From contig NC_092345.1 in NCBI RefSeq assembly GCF_963676685.1, positions 86,369,592 to 86,433,591 of the forward strand: DNA of 64,000 nucleotides, read 5' to 3'. Of the stretch, positions 30,041-45,000 are shown piece after piece (the stretch's first letter is position 1; each line of letters starts with the position of its first letter). Made by a program: the position numbers and the translations under genes. The stretch comes from Mytilus edulis (lineage: Eukaryota; Mollusca; Bivalvia; Mytilida; Mytilidae). Under the pieces are notes generated by a model, which made no database searches, was not told the origin of the DNA, and saw only the letters and a program-made list of their open reading frames with translations.

Positions 30041-33000
30041 TTACAGACATATCTTGAAAATTTTAACACTGTGATCAGCACTACAGCTAGCTAACTGTAT
30101 TGTCTTATTGTCTAACACAGGCCTGAATCGGAGCTTCTTTACTGTCAAATGGTGAGATAATCTGAGGAGAAGTTAAGGATAACACTGCACTGGCACAACA
30201 TGTATTAAACTCATGTTAAATATTTCATATGAACATTCATTTTGCAGTTAATGTTGATTTTTTAAAAACTACTTCAGACTTTTACATAATAAATGAACAA
30301 GAAATAAATGGAGTACTTGAAGGGTGTTAAAATCATCATATACAAATATGATTGTAGAAAACTACTAAAAGCAAATAATCAAATTATCAAATTTATGGCC
30401 ATTTATAAGCAATCTGAAAAAAATTAATCTAAAGACTGCTCAAAATATCTGGTATGAGAATTTCATTAAACTCTTGCATGGCAATTTTATAAGCATGCAA
30501 AGCAAAATAATTTTAAAGACAATGCTATACTTTCTTGTAATTTTCAAGAATAAATTTATCATAAAAAAGTCTTTCACATCTAAAATTGTAAAAAGAGCAA
30601 TTCCCTGTAGGTTGAACCCCCTTTTTTTAAAACAATCAATGCTTTTGAATGGGGATATATGGTTGGAATTTCCAACTTGGAAGTTAGGAGCCCCCTTGAT
30701 CCATCCCTATATTTCTGCTGTGTTAGTTTTGTCCAATCAAAGGATACTGTTGATCTAGTTTTGTTATCAGTGTCCAGTCACCTTGGTTATCTGATGGTTT
30801 CCATGAATACAGAAGTATTTCACCCTTTTCTACTCCAACAGCTACCAAATATCTACATAAAAATCAATGGTAAATTAAAGATTCACATTTCTTGCCTGCT
30901 GATTTTGTTTTGTTTTTGTCACTGAATTAGAGACTAATATTTATCAAATGAGTTATACAATTTGGTTAACATACAAGCTCTTATCTATTTAAAACACATT
31001 GCTCATCAGATAAGCATAAATTTGATAAATGGCTATATGTATAAGATACATCTTAAAGGTATTAGCTCGAAAGGGTGTATCTCATTTAAACAAAAATATT
31101 ATTGTCATTATGCAGATTTATTGTTCTCAATATCATAGGTAACAATACACAGTTAGGAAAAAAACTTAAATTGACACTCATAACTTTTAAACACTCTCTT
31201 TTTCCTCCTTTCTAACAAATAAGGCTTAATATTTGTGTTATGCATGTATATATTCATAGAAAGAAAATCTTCCATAGATTTGATTTCTAATAGTCATAAT
31301 GGTGAAATATAATCCCTTTTGGTGTAACCATGGCAACAATCTGCATTTCTTTGATACAAAATATAGCAAAAAAGGGGGTGAATATGTCACAAAAGTCTCC
31401 AAACTTTGGTCCACAGGAAAATTGCAATCTATTACAATGACACATTTCCTGAAACCATAGGTTTATATCTATCAAGTGGTCCAAAAAAAAATCATGCATA
31501 TATTTCTCATACGGACTGTCAAACAGATAAATGGCCTATAAACATGCTAGAAACAATCTAAATGTTCAATAAACCCACTAAGAAGGCTATATTATTCTTC
31601 AATTATCTAAAAATCAATTTTATTGTACAAAAACTTTCATATTTAAAAAATTCACCATGGCAATAATGTGAAACTAAACTTCTAACTGTGTATTGCTACC
31701 ATAAGAGGGGGATCTTTCAGCGATTTGACCATAAACAGTACTCAGGGTTATTTCCCTAGACATTAGTACTTTTTGGCAAATGTATGGCTGCTATGCATGA
31801 CAAGAAAGTAGAATGGACATACTTATCTGCATAACAAGCTACAGGTGGTAGATGTATTGCTGTTGCTGCATCACCTACATCTATTACAGAGTGTGGCTTT
31901 AAGGGTATATCTCCTGATGATAGGTCTGGTCTTAACCATACCATTAACTGTAAATAGATCATAATTTATATTGACTGACAAACTTTTATCAATTAGCAAT
32001 GTGACAAAAAGAAACAATTTTCAATAACTTTGTACTTAAGGGTGTACATAGGTGAGGTTTTGAAATAAGTGTCAAATGTTTGGACTCCTTGGTGTTTTTC
32101 CACATTAAACAATGTAAAATATTTTGCCCCTATAACACCCATTTATTTTTTCATATAAGACTAAACAGGTCATGAAAGATCATTTGACCAAATTTAAGCA
32201 AATTCTTGATTTTCTTTCTTTTGATTTAGAAACCCAAATAATACCAATGCAAATTTAAGGTAAAAGTCAGAGTCAGCCATTTCCCGGCATATATTGTTAA
32301 TCAAATATCTTGAAAAGGAGCTCCATGACCTATCAATATTTTTAGCTTATTTTGATCCTAAACTTCCAGCAGAAAGTATCAATTTTGAATTCTTAATTTA
32401 TTTAATTTTACCTTAGATCACCTAAGTACATCCTTAAGGAGGCTCGCGGGTATAAGATTTTCAGAAAAAAATAAACATTTATTTTTCATTACAAATTTTA
32501 TTAATTTTCTTTTAGTAGTTGATACTTTATCATATGGTACAAAAATCATCCCAAAAAAACAATTCGTGTTGGCCCCAAGGGACGTTTAAAATGTAGATAT
32601 CATTGAAAAAGCTCCAAATTATCTCCCTTTGGTGCAAAAATGCTATTTTTTTGCCTTAAAATTGAAATATCTTTTTTGACTCATCGGTGACCTATATTTT
32701 TTATTGTTGTTTTCGAATAAACAGTACATAAACTAAATAATTGTAAAATTTAAGCGTTTTCTGTAATTAGTTCTTTTTTTATTTCGATATTACCACTTTT
32801 TCTCTTATTAGTTCAACAGAAAAAAAGGACATTGTCAAAAATGTATGCTTCTTTCGAAAGCAGATTGTGAGCGTAAATGAACGGTGACCCCATGTTTTTA
32901 TTTCATTTTTCTATATTGTATAAGATAAAGTTCATTTATAGAAAAATATAGCGAAATCCTATATTAAATAAAAACAAGAATGTGTCCATAGTACACGGAT

Positions 33001-36000
33001 GCCCCACTCCCACTATAATTTTCTAGTAGTTCAGTAGACCGTGAAATTGGGGTCAAAACTTTAATTTGGAATTAAAATTAGAAAGATCATATCATAGGGA
33101 ACATGTGTACTAAGTTTCAGGTTGATGTAACTTTAACTTCATCAAAAACTACCTTGACCAAAAACTTTAACCTGAACTTTGCACTATCATTTTCTATGTT
33201 CAGTGGACCATGAAATTGGGGTCAAAACTATAATTTGGCATTAAAATTAGAAAGATCATATCATGGGGAACATGTGTATTAAGTTTCAAGTTGATTGGGA
33301 TTAGCTTCATCAAAAACTACCTCAACCAAAAACTTTAACTTGACGGACGAACGGAGGCACAGACGGACGGACGGACGAACGGAGGCACAGACCAGAAAAC
33401 GTAATGCCCCTCTACTATCATAGGTGGGGGCATAAAAAATTATTTAGACCCGCGAGCCCCCTTAAGGCAGCAAATAACACTACTGTGAGATAACTCTGTA
33501 AAAATCAGCTGACCATTTTAAGGAGGCTCGAGGGTATAAAAATTTCAGAAAAGAATCAAACATTTGTTTTTCATTACAAATTTTATTTATTTCCTTTGGT
33601 AGTTGTTACTTTATCATATGGTACAAAAATCATTCAAAACAATCAATTCGTGTTGGCCCCAGATGACTTTCAAAATGTATACATCATTGAAAAAGTTCCA
33701 AATTATCTCCCTTTGGTGGAAAAATGCCATTTTTTGGCTCTAAAATTGAAATATCTTTTCCAACTCATCGGTGACATATCTTTTTTAATATAATTTCCAT
33801 ATAAGCTGTACTTAAACTAAATTATTGTAAAATATTTGCGATTTCTGTAATAAATTTCTGTTTTTATTTCGATATTTATTTTATTTCTCCTATTACTTCA
33901 ACGGAAAAAAACCACCTTTACAAAAATGTATGCTTCTTTCGAAGGCAGATTGTGAGCGCAAATGAACGGTGACCCCACTTTTTTATTTTATTTTTCTATT
34001 AACTATAAGATACAGTTCATTTATAGAAAAATATAGAGAAATCCTATATAAATGATTTAGACCCGCAAACCCCCTTAATCACATTCTATTGCTAAGGAAA
34101 TATCAAGCTTCTCAATGACCAAAATAAGTGTTTGTCAAACTGCTATATATCCAATGAAATTTTTTCACTGAAGTGTCTGGTTAAAGTTTTTTGAAATTTT
34201 TATATATTTTTGTCAAAGGGTGAAAGTAAATATTGTGTCAAAATTTTATGAAAACTAAACAAGCCAAATGAATTTAAGTAAAGGTGTGTAATACCTACTA
34301 AAGGTGAGAAGTAAATAATTTAAATAAAAATCTATGAAAAGTACTTCTTGAAGCAATACATGACTATCTGCTGTCTGCAATTATATATTATGATGAGGAA
34401 TAGTTTTAAATTCAAGAGGCATAACGGTGAATGTGTCCATGGGACACAGATGATGCCCCTGGTTACATATCATATAAAGGGACAAAACTGAAGAACTGTA
34501 TAAGTGACGCTACACAAATTTGTACTTGATCTGAGTTTTGTGGTAATAAATATTGTATATCGGTATAAGTTTTATAACATTTGTTGAGGCTAACTTTAGG
34601 AAGAGAATGGAAATGAAAATTCGGGAATTTTTTCATTTGTAAAGGGGCATAACTTTAGAAAGGTTACATTGACATTTTTCAAATTGATCCATACTTTCTA
34701 ATTTTCAATTATATAATAAAAAAAGATTTTTTTTTAAATGAGTGCAGGTAATTTCTCTATTTCTTCACTGCAATCTTTTTCATGTCAGCAGACAAAATTG
34801 ACATTAGTTACTGTATAGTGATTATGTAATTATTCTAACTATAACTCCAGTCTTCTACTGAGTCTGTGTCTACAGTCACTTTCTTGTTCAATGTTGTCAG
34901 CATGCAAGTGCTGTGTATCAATTATGCAGTTAAAAATAAACACAGCCATATAATTGTTTTACATATATAGATTTAATACACTACAGTTCCACTTTGATTA
35001 CAGTATTTATCCATTTCTGATGGTTCAAATTTAAACTTTAACATATGTGGTTTACTTAGCCTTTTAAAAATACATATATTAAGAATTGTTAAATGTTAGT
35101 GCATGGGTAATATGGTATAAATTATGGTTTCAGGACAAATGCTGGATGCATTAATGTTACGAAAATTATCTGATGTAGAAAATTAAATAAACATGTTGAA
35201 TATTGAAATTGATCATAACCATATGGAATATTAAAGTTATCAAACTGGTATAAACCTGCAAAGATGCATAGAGTAGTATAGAAGTTATCAAACCTTTTTA
35301 TCTCTAGATGCTGTTAAGAAATATTTATCATCATGTGACCAAGTACATGACCATATAATCCTTGTATGGGCTGTATTTGATTTATTTGTCCCAGATATTC
35401 TAGTAAACAGTGGCTCTGTAATTAAAATTAAAGAACTGCATTATCAAATTATTCATAATTGTTTTTTGTTTTACGGTTTTAGCATAAATCTTTTAATTCT
35501 TTATGTGTATGATTACTAGAACACATCCACGAAAACGCGAGCATTTAGAGCTTGGTTGAAAGTATGTAAACTGTTGTAGGATGAATTTTTGTAAGAGATT
35601 GGAATAACGTGAAAATAATTGTCCTGTCCCCAAGTAATTATGAAAATGATGTTTAAAAGTTTAAAATATGAAGTCTTGTCTGATGATGGAAACAATACCT
35701 GAATGCGTTTTTTTTTTTTAGTTGGTTTACGGATCCGCCAACCCTGTATTTCACGATATTGAAATAAAAATAAAAACGATTTTGAAGATTTTTTTTAATT
35801 CTGCCGACCCTTTTCTGTTTGAAGAAGTACAAATAAAAATAAAAACATGATAAAAAAAAGATCGGTCTTTCTTCTTCCAGTCGGAATACCCTCGGAGTGG
35901 ATTCGAAAATCCCGTGCGGTTCCCTGTTCAGTCAACGTTTCATCATGATCTAATGTGGTGAAAAGGAACCAGTTGAAAATGGAGGACCAGATACGATTTT

Positions 36001-39000
36001 ACAATACGTACTTGTAAAGACTAAAGACTACGTACTTAGATTTACCCATTAATTGTTGGAGATTTTCGGTGTAAATCTAGCGGTTGAACAAATTGAACAT
36101 CGCAGTGATGAATAATAAAAATGAAAATTATTTTTGAGATCGTTTGGGTATTTTGGTTTAAAAGGTCGGACCATCGCTAGTTTGAACCCACAGGCACTTG
36201 TTTCTAGAAGTTCTATTTATATGGATAGTCGACCTTCCTATGGATAGAAACAAGTGCCCGTGTTTGAATCCCTGTTTCAGACAGTCAGTGAGGTTGACGG
36301 CCGGTCAACTTTGGTTCAAGCGTTGATCAGAAAGTCTGAGACCCGTTGAAAGGGGCTGTTTTAGTTCCATTACAGGTACTAGTCCAAATAATTATGACGT
36401 CTGGCAAGGCTTCCTGGCATCCCAGATTTGTTTTTAAATAGCCTTGCCAGACGTCACTAAAGGGAAGGATCTTTTAACTTGCTGCCAGGGCTGGGTGTCA
36501 TTAATTGGCCTTATTATATAAATACCTTCCCACGGTACCCATTAAGATTTAATGGAACAGAGATGGGGTATGGTGAACAATATCCCAACACAAAATCAGA
36601 ACATGTATTACTGTCATAGAATGCAGGACAATTAAAATCACTTCAACATTTATAAAAAGGGACAATCACAGGACACTTCGAGATATAAGCTAATACTTAT
36701 AGCAGTGTAAAATAGCATAAAAAGCCTAAAAAGGACATGTTTTCATGTACCACATATGAAGGCATATGACCTGCAGAGCGCATATGGTATTTCCTCAATA
36801 AAATTGTATTGTGTTATGAGGAATTTTGTAACTCCCTGATCTAAATTTGATAAATAAATACACAGAACAAAGAGAAATGCAATTGGAAAAGACACCTCCC
36901 TTTCATCAGGGACATTTAATATATATATCTTCTTTCATCAATCTACATTGACATTTGACTCCTTGTAACACATTTAATTCAAAATAAAACAGCAAGAATT
37001 AATACCAAATTATGAAACGATCTGCATACATTGTTAGTATAATACACTATTATATAGAGTAATGTCATTGTTTGTTGTTTCTCTCCATTTTTGGTAAAAA
37101 AAAAACAGCATTAATTCCAATTTTTATTTTTATTTTTTTTTCGACCTCCTACCCTATATTTTTTCATTATTTTTATTTTTATTTTTTTTTCGACCTCCTA
37201 CCCTTCCTTTTTTAAGAAGAATCCCGTAAACCAACTAATAAAAAAAAAGTGGCCTAAACAACTTTGAAAGTTAAAAGTTGGTTGGCAAAACTTTTAGGAA
37301 ATTTTGGTCCTCAATGCTCTTCAACATTGAACATTATTTGACCTTTTTAACTGTTTTTATTAAAGCGTCACTGATGAGTCTTTTATAGACAAAACGTGTG
37401 TCTGGTGCAAAAAAAAAATTTGTATCATGGTATCTATCATTAGTTCATTTGCTTTATAATAGAGATGATAAATAGAAAAAGGTCCTACCCCCCTCATATA
37501 TCAAGGATAAAATTATATTGAACACTCCTAATATCCAACTATACATACCATTCTGACTATTTTCATCCCTCTTCCTATATAACATCCATGTCCTGTCTCT
37601 AGACACTGTTAGTAGGTAATTACCATTGTGAGAGAAGGCCATCTGTGTCACGGTCAACGTATGACCTTCTAATGTGCAAATCTGATTCCATGTTGTTGTA
37701 TCCCATAATATCACTCCAGCAAAATCTACCTTGGATGCCTAAAAAACATCATTGTGAATATTATTGTCTAGTAAAAGAAAAGTTTTCCATTAGACATACA
37801 TCAGAAAACTTCAAGAGAACAATTACATAATTAATCAAGTAGATAGAACAATCAAGGAAGAATAATTGCTATAGACATACAAGTTTTTTCGTCACTTCGG
37901 ATTTTTCCCATTACAGTTCATGTGAAACCATTCTTTTACATTTACATATTGTGAGGTCATTCTGGTCGTATTCTTATTTAACCATGTACCTGTAGAGAGA
38001 GCAATCACATATTCACTTGCTTATTTAGTTTCATCTTTTGTGAAGAAATTTGGTTTATTGCTATTTTACAAAATTTTCCTTTGATATTACTGACAGATAA
38101 TTTCCATTCTCAGCACAGAAGAGTGATGTGAAAAATTATCGCTAGAAACTAAGGGTGCATGTATCGTTGTCAATGAAATTTACAACTTCATCAAAGGTAA
38201 AATAGCGATCAACCAATTATCATTGGTCATCGTAACTCGATTCCTTTCTCACTTTCGCCATACCAGTTCAAGTGATATAAACAATCGTGTTGAGATGACC
38301 AACGTGAATCTATAAATATATTTCAACAAAATTATTATCAATGTCTTTAAATCTGACAAGAGAAAACAAAAAGAATTGAGGACTGACCATCAACATATAA
38401 TAATAAAAACAAAATTTCTTCATTCTTTAACATCTGGTTAATGAGAATCTCAACACAAAGTTTCCAGACATTTTAATGTCTATACATCTTCATTTTCCAT
38501 ATGTTGTAAACTTGCAGCAATGTTTTTACATCTTATGAATAATTTTTACAAAAAGAAAATTGAAAATAACCTAATATCACATATTAAAGACCCCACCTTT
38601 ACATACTGGTACAACTATAGTCATTATTTACCTTACAAGAAGATGCCAAAATTTTGCCCTCAGTATCACATGCTAAAGCGAATATTTCATATCCATGTCC
38701 ATATAATTTCTGTGTTTCTGGCCATAGTGTGTTCTGTAGTAAATGTTCTTCTGTTGGAGGAGCTGTAATGTGATTAGCAATATCAATGTATTTAAAAAGT
38801 AAAATAATAAATATTTAGCTCAAAGGAACATTCAAAACAGAAAGACCTTTGTTAAATGGCAAAATGCTCATACACATTAAAAAATGACAAACAACTGTCA
38901 TTATTTTGACTTGGTACAGACATTTTCTTATGTAGAAAATGGTGGGTTCAATCTAGTAAGTAGAGTAAGCAATGGAGGAGTAAATGGGAATGAAGCATAA

Positions 39001-42000
39001 AGAAACAATTATGGAAATATCTGTAAATGATGTACATATCATTTTCAGTAAAATTTTCCTTGTTTTTTTTTCTTTGTCCTTCTGAAGTTGTTTAATAGAT
39101 GAGTTATAAACTTGATGTGATTTCTATCATTTTGAGAAGAGAAGATCTCTATAATCAAGAGGCCAAGTATAAATTTGGGATTCATAATTATTTCTGGGAT
39201 GTCATTTTTTTGTGGAAATCACTGGTAAAGGCAAAACACCATAAAAACATTTCCACGAAGATCACATTTAATTTTTCTATATGCTTGAATGCAGACCACA
39301 AAATTATGGATTCACCAAAATATTTTTCCTCAAACCCACCATATATTGGTATCTACAAAAATAAAGTGAATCCACAGTATTATACAAGTTGTAGGAACCA
39401 TTGGCAGTTGGAATTTGTATCTATAAAAGATCATACTTTGTAAAGCAACTGGTGTAAAGTAGACTTCAGGGTACTGGTCATTAGGGTGTTTCTCTATGTT
39501 ACTGTTTATTTTTTCTACTTCTCCAGAGTATACAGCCTTGTTTGACAATCCTAAGGCAGGAACACTGGCACCAGCTGGTCTGTTCTGAGCTTCCTAACAA
39601 TACGAATAAAACATCATATAATAATTTACTGTTTTTGTAGAAACTAACACAAGAATTTTTCAATATTTGGTCATTTCATTAAAAATTCTTGAATATAAAA
39701 TTGTAAACAAGCAACTTTCGAAATTACTCTTAAAGGCCATTTGCATGTTAAAAATGTTCAGATATGGGTTCTACAATCCCGCTGCAAATGTTTGCACCTG
39801 TCCTAAGTCAGGAAACTGATGTACAGTAGTTATCATAGTTTATGTAATTTATACGTGTTTCTCGTTTCTCGTTTTTTATATAGATTATATCGTTGGTTTC
39901 CACGTTTGAATGGTTTTACACTAGTAATTTTGGGACCCTTTATAGCTTTTTGTTCAGTGTGAGCCAAGGCTCTGTGTTGAAGGCCGTACATTGACCTATA
40001 ATGGTTTACTTTTATAAATTGTTATTTGGATGGAGAGTTGTCTCATTGGCACTCACACCACATCTTCCTATATCTATCTACAAACTTACAAACTTTAAAC
40101 TCAATTTTAACAATAGGAAAAAGATTACCATTACAGAATTTATCATATATTTGAATTCATTATACATGTTATAAGCAAAACCAAAATTTTATATTATACA
40201 ACAAGCAACTCAATATGAACAAAAGTTGAATTCAGGAGTTTTTTTACAGCTTAGAATTAGCAATTTCATGATTAAATATTACTAAGGTTGAAAACTTGAA
40301 CCATTAAATTATCAAAAGATCATTTTCATTTGATAAAGGGAAAAGTAAATGCTTATGTGATTATATTGATATTTTTCAATTATGTAATCTTGTCTCTACA
40401 AAAAATTCTACTGCATGTTACGTACCTCTGTCTTTAATTCAGCTTCCAAACTTATACCACAAATACTGCAGAAGTTTTCTATAAAATTCTTAGGCGCATC
40501 AAAAGATCTGATCACTTTTTCATCTGCTCCTGAGGCAAATTTATATCTGTTAATAAGAGCTAAACACTGGAGGTCATAACCATGAACCTGTGGACGAGCT
40601 ATCTCATACCAGTCTGCCTATAAAACAAACAAAAAATTAAAAAAACTTCAATAATAGACCTTGAAGTAACCTATCTAATACCATTCTGCTTATAAAACAA
40701 CATCATTTAAGCTGATCACAATGAAACAGAAGGTGATCTACATAAGTGGGCTATCTATGAAACAACTAAAGATTGAGATAAGCCTTCAATTTAATGTCTG
40801 TTCCTTGTTTATGACAGTACTGAATGCTTTTTTTTTTTAAAACACTCAACTTCCCTTGAGCAACACAATGGATGCCACAAACAGAGCAGGAACTTGTATC
40901 CTTTCAAAGCACCTCAGTTCAATATCAGTTTTCTGTATGGTCCCTTTTCTTGAATCATTTAGTTGTTTATGTGTAGTGCATTTAGGGACTTTTTCTGCTT
41001 ATCTTTTTCTCCTGACCATGGTGGTGCCTGTCTTTTTCTCTTGGTCATGTTGGTGCCTGTCTTTTTTTCTTAGTCTGACATGGTGGTTCTTGTTTTTCTC
41101 TCTTGGCCATAATGGAGCTTGTTTTTTCTCTTTACCATAGTGGTGCTTTTGTCATTTTCTCTTGGCCATGGTTGTGCTTGTTTTTCTCTCTTGGTCGGGG
41201 TGGAGTTTTTTTTTCTCTTGGCCATGGTGGTGCTTTTGTCATTTTCTCTTGGCCATGGTTGTGCTTGCTTTTCTCTCTTGGTCGGGGTGGAGTTTTTTTT
41301 TCTCTTGGCCATGGTGGTGCTTTTGTCATTTTCTCTTGGCCATGGTTGTGCTTGTTTTTCTCTCTTGGTCAGGGTTGTGCTTGTTTTTCTCTCTTGGCCA
41401 TAGTGGAGCTTGTTTTTCTCTTTACCATAGTGGTGCTTTTGTCATTTTCTCTTGGCCATGGTTGTGCTTGTTTTTCTCTCTTGGTCAGGGTGGAGGTTTT
41501 TTTTCTCTTGGCCATGGTGGTGCTTTTGTCATTTTCTCTTGGCCATGGTTGTGCTTGTTTTTCTCTCTTGGTCAGGGTTGTGCTTGTTTTTCTCTCTTGG
41601 CCATAGTGGAGCTTGTTTTTTCTCTTTACCATAGTGGTGCTTTTGTCATTTTCTCTTGGCCATGGTTGTGCTTGTTTTTCTCTCTTGGTCAGGGTGGAGT
41701 TTTTTTTTCTCTTGGCCATGGTGGTGCTTTTGTCATTTTCTCTTGGCCATAGTGGTGCTGATCTTTCTTTGATTGACTTCCTAATCTCCCCCTTTTTGTT
41801 ACAAGTGCTACAGCAGTAATAAGCTTTGGCCATATTTTTTATATTGTTTACAACTTTGCTGTGGAAGTTATCATGCTACAGGAGTTATTGTGAAGACATA
41901 GCATGCACCAAGTATGAGAATCTGGCACCAATAAGCCCTACCTCACCAGTATGTGGATTTGAAGAAATCATTGCAATAACACATACCTGTCCATTAGATT

Positions 42001-45000
42001 GTTTCCATGGAGCATGAAGTCTGGTTGTCTGGTCAACACTTAGACTGACCAGATACTGACCACCACCTTTATCCCACTCTACATCACAAACAACATCAAA
42101 ATGGCCACTAGCTGTCACTTGTGGTTCCCAAGTTCCTTTACTCTAAATAAAAAAAATCTTTCAAAGAATATGTCACCCTGTTATGAGATATTTAAAAAAT
42201 AAACTAAATGTAGGATTTTTATGAAACTTCCTAATCAGTTTCATATACTGAAATGACTACAATAAATCCTTCAAAACTTCATAATTCCATCATACATGAA
42301 TTACAAAACACATTATCACTTTTAATTGATTGATTGTTGGTTGCTTACATAATAAGTTTTGCAATAAATGTTTTCTGAATAATAAATATCTAGGTGCTGA
42401 TGGAAAAGTAGCTGCAATATGGTCCTGAATTTTTCAAAAAAATTCACAAGGACTTCTAGAGCTACAGGTCTGCAGCTAATGGAAAGGAGAACCTTACTTT
42501 AAAACATTTTATGAAAGTCATAAAAAAAACCTGTAGTGCAGTTTCGAAATATTCATCTTTTTCATAACTAAACCTACTATCCCAATTCTTTTTTTTTTAT
42601 TTGTTTCGACCATGATACTACATATTTTGAGCTTGAACAACTGGTGTCATTCATTCATGTAAAATGGAAAACTCCTTCCCTACAATACAGTTTGAAAGTA
42701 AAACCTACCTTTGTAAAGGCCCAGTGATGAAAGGCTCCTTGATAACCATGGGCCATTATTGACAAACCATCAGGACTAAACATTCCACCATAAAATCCTA
42801 AAGTATTTCCACCAACCTCACCTACCCTGACCTGTGAAAATACATTTGTTACCTAGAAATATGTTTGTATCAAAATATATAGACTCTATATAACTGAATA
42901 GATGGTATTTTGCAAACATTAATACTCTTTTGAAAGGTAATTTCACTGAAGTTTGATTCTCACTTGCATTGGGTTTTTAAGGAGATGAAGGCTTATAATC
43001 ACTAAGAAATAAACTTAAAATAAATTTATTAAGTCCAAAGTTTGTAAATAAATGTTTGTCCCCTCCACAAAATAACTTTGTAAAGGCAAACACAGTACAT
43101 CTCACAACCCTTAATACAAGGATAGCTAAAATGTATGTTTCATACCTCTTCAACCCAAACTCCTGATTCTTTATCTGGTTTCCATAAAATCATTGTTTTA
43201 TCCATTGAAGCTGATAGCAGGTGCATAGGCTGGTGCCAACCTGAACCTTTAAATAAATAGATAAGGTCATTCCGAGTTAGCAACATTTTTTCTGTTCTGG
43301 TTTTAAATATTTTTTTTACATCTATCAAACTTTCAATTTGATATCATATAGAAACTCATAACAAAAGAAATATTTGCATTAAATATGAGGGAGTATTTGT
43401 ATCTGATATTTACACACAGTGTGAGGGTGTATAATATATGCATTCAAGTAAATCCTAAGTGGCATAATTGCCTTTGAAAGTACCTACAATTGTATCTGAC
43501 AGATAAACATTTGAAATATAAGATAATAAAGGTGATATCATCATAATCATGGATATATTGAATTGTCTCAAACTAAAAAAAAAACCCCAATAACATAGAT
43601 ATTTAGAGTGGTTAAACAGTTATTGTTTGCAAATTCTGTCATCAGAAAAATGTGGATCTAGTTAAACAAATCTTCAGTTGACTCGTTATATGAGTTATTG
43701 CCCTTAAATGATAAATTTTAGCATCATTCAATGTTTGCCTATTTTCGTGAAAATTATAATAGATAAATAGAAACTTAAAAAAGGAAATTGATGAGCTGGA
43801 TAAAATCTACAAATAAATCAGCATGACTGAAGTTGTCTGTTAATTCTTGATAGAGTAATTCCCTTTTAAAGATTGTGTCCCCCTGTTTTATCTTATCATT
43901 CTCATTAGTGTAGCTTCCAAGGAGGAGATTTTTGTTAAAGATAATGGACAACAATGGATGCCACATGATGGGACAAGCTAAGTATGACCCTTCAAGTCAG
44001 ATGAACTAAATATTTTACGATTTATACCTGTATTTACTGGAGGCTGCCATTTAACACTATAGATCCAGTTTTCATGTCCACTCAATACAGACTCCAGACT
44101 TACAGCATATACTACTGTTTCCTCTGCAATATAATATCCACCTTTTGTATTTACATGTATACAACTGTATAAAAGTATTGCACATCTAAGTTGAGATCTT
44201 TTCCATGAGATTGCTGTCACTTGCAAGGGAAGGTAAACTAATTCAAAGCTTGTTATAAAGTGTGGAAAATTGCAAATAATCGAAGATTGTAGTGTCAACT
44301 CTTTGTCTTTTTTGGTACATGTAACTTGTCCTAAGTATTAAAATTTCTAACCAAATTTGCTTGAAGATTCATGATGACATTTAAAATAGTAACATAATAA
44401 ACATTTCTAAATTATGACATGATTTGTATGTTTTCTATTCTAAATTCAAAGATTTTCTTCAATAAATTTAGTTACAAATGCTTGAACAAGTTTGAGGGAA
44501 GTGCCTTCCTGATTATAAAATATCCAGTGTTTTTCCATATTTACTTGAAAAAGAGACAGACGAACAGGGTTAAACCAGTATACACCTGCCCACTTTTCTA
44601 AATGGGTAAAGATAAAGGATAATTTGGTAGGTATGGAAATGCAAAACTACTAATTTATATTGTACCTCCAATTTTAAATTGAAATGTATTTTCTCTCATC
44701 TTTATTTCCTCATCTAACGACAATTCCTTGACAGTCTTTACAATATTATCTTCTACAGATCGTCTAGAAAATCTCCAGATTCTGATGAAGAAGTCCTGGG
44801 CTGCACTAGCCAATATAATATCTCCTGTATCTAAAACAAACAAACAAGACAATGTTCTTTATTTTTGTATGGAAAGTCAAGACACTGGGACCACTAGACT
44901 ATGTATTCATCCCATCAAGATAATAATCTAAATATAAGTCATAAAGTAGAATTTGCAGACAAGAGTAACATACATTAAATAGAATGCTTTCCTCAAGTTG

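Noticed and set aside
36395-36402. TGACGTCT and the TGACGTCA-like ends as a CRE regulatory site
   Set aside because: They are the ends of a transposon-internal inverted repeat, far from either gene's start.
41070-41833. Long overlapping open frames (up to about 196 codons) on both strands
   Set aside because: They arise from a stop-poor tandem repeat within an ELP2 intron, are low complexity, and are open in several frames at once.
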